Of a stretch of DNA of 64,000 nucleotides, positions 63,825 to 64,000 are shown one piece after another. The notes beneath the pieces are model-generated. The model had not been told where the DNA came from. It was given only the letters and a program-made list of their open reading frames with translations, and did no database searches. The position numbers were made by a program, and so were the translations under genes. The stretch is taken from NCBI RefSeq assembly GCF_021010575.1, contig NZ_JAJNAG010000013.1, positions 16,123-80,122 on the forward strand, in the 5' to 3' direction. Source of the stretch: Limnobaculum eriocheiris (GTDB lineage Bacteria; Pseudomonadota; Gammaproteobacteria; Enterobacterales; Enterobacteriaceae). Each line of letters starts with the position of its first letter. Within the stretch, counting starts at the first letter, position 1.

Positions 63825-64000
63825 GTTACTTTCCTCTAATAAAATTTAGCGGGTTGGTAAGGCCGTAAAATGATTGGGTCGTGACGCAGATTTAGTGGTA
63901 ATGATTGATCGTCAGATACCATCCGATGATCTTATCGTGCATTTCTTCTGACTTTGAGAAGCAGATAGTCTTGCGGGTCAACCGTTTAAGATGGGTTCGC

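Overview
The window is a chromosomal segment of a member of the Enterobacterales. Almost every protein aligns over its full length with its E. coli counterpart, and gene order matches the E. coli 'minute 1-2' region: lptD-surA-pdxA-rsmA-apaG-apaH, djlA, rluA, rapA, polB, thiBPQ, leuLABCD, ilvIH, cra, the complete mraZ-to-lpxC division and cell-wall cluster, secM-secA, mutT-yacG-zapD-coaE and guaC. Departures from E. coli are a DUF721 gene beside lpxC, no leuO, a cytochrome b562/b561 pair and an acyl-CoA ligase next to leu, and a lone prepilin peptidase. They suggest an early-branching or less-studied genus (the Pragia/Budvicia/Limnobaculum group is a guess from memory, not shown here). No rRNA, tRNA, CRISPR, prophage or insertion sequence was seen.

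Layout. Bases 1-6527 (minus strand) hold a tightly overlapping run for outer-membrane assembly and housekeeping (lptD, surA, pdxA, rsmA, apaG, apaH; apaH is cut by the window edge). 6708-8314 (plus) holds djlA and a small P-loop kinase. 8332-14477 (minus) holds rluA, rapA and polB, with a LexA box ahead of polB. 14817-15515 is a FrnE/DsbA-like gene broken by one in-frame TGA. 15610-19078 (minus) is the thiamine transporter thiBPQ behind a TPP riboswitch. 19250-19966 is a DUF554 membrane protein. 19967-20395 is a gene-free stretch rich in hairpins. 20396-25395 is leuLABCD with its attenuator.

From 25566 the main direction is plus: cytochrome b562 and a b561-type membrane cytochrome, an AMP-forming acyl-CoA ligase, ilvIH and cra. 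Next comes the 18-kb dcw cluster (mraZ, rsmH, ftsL, ftsI, murE, murF, mraY, murD, ftsW, murG, murC, ddlB, ftsQ, ftsA, ftsZ, lpxC), with gene overlaps or gaps of a few bases in most places. A DUF721 (DciA-like) gene on the minus strand separates lpxC from secM-secA. The secA-mutT gap holds a compact nested RNA-like fold. After mutT come yacG, zapD, coaE and an orphan prepilin peptidase (minus), then guaC (plus). The window ends in a galactofuranose-type ABC transporter (ytfQ, ytfR, ytfT, yjfF; minus), whose ATPase gene ytfR carries a +1 frameshift.

Most of the window is ordinary core genome. I do not see a self-contained new defence or mobile system. The points most worth following are the retained DciA-like gene, the nested structured element after secA, an 11-bp inverted repeat bracketing the acyl-CoA ligase promoter, the co-transcribed b562/b561 pair where leuO usually sits, the hairpin-rich DUF554-leuD gap, the variant SecM arrest motif, and the two single-lesion gene disruptions. 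Hairpins, promoters and repeats were found by eye; no folding, search or statistics could be run.
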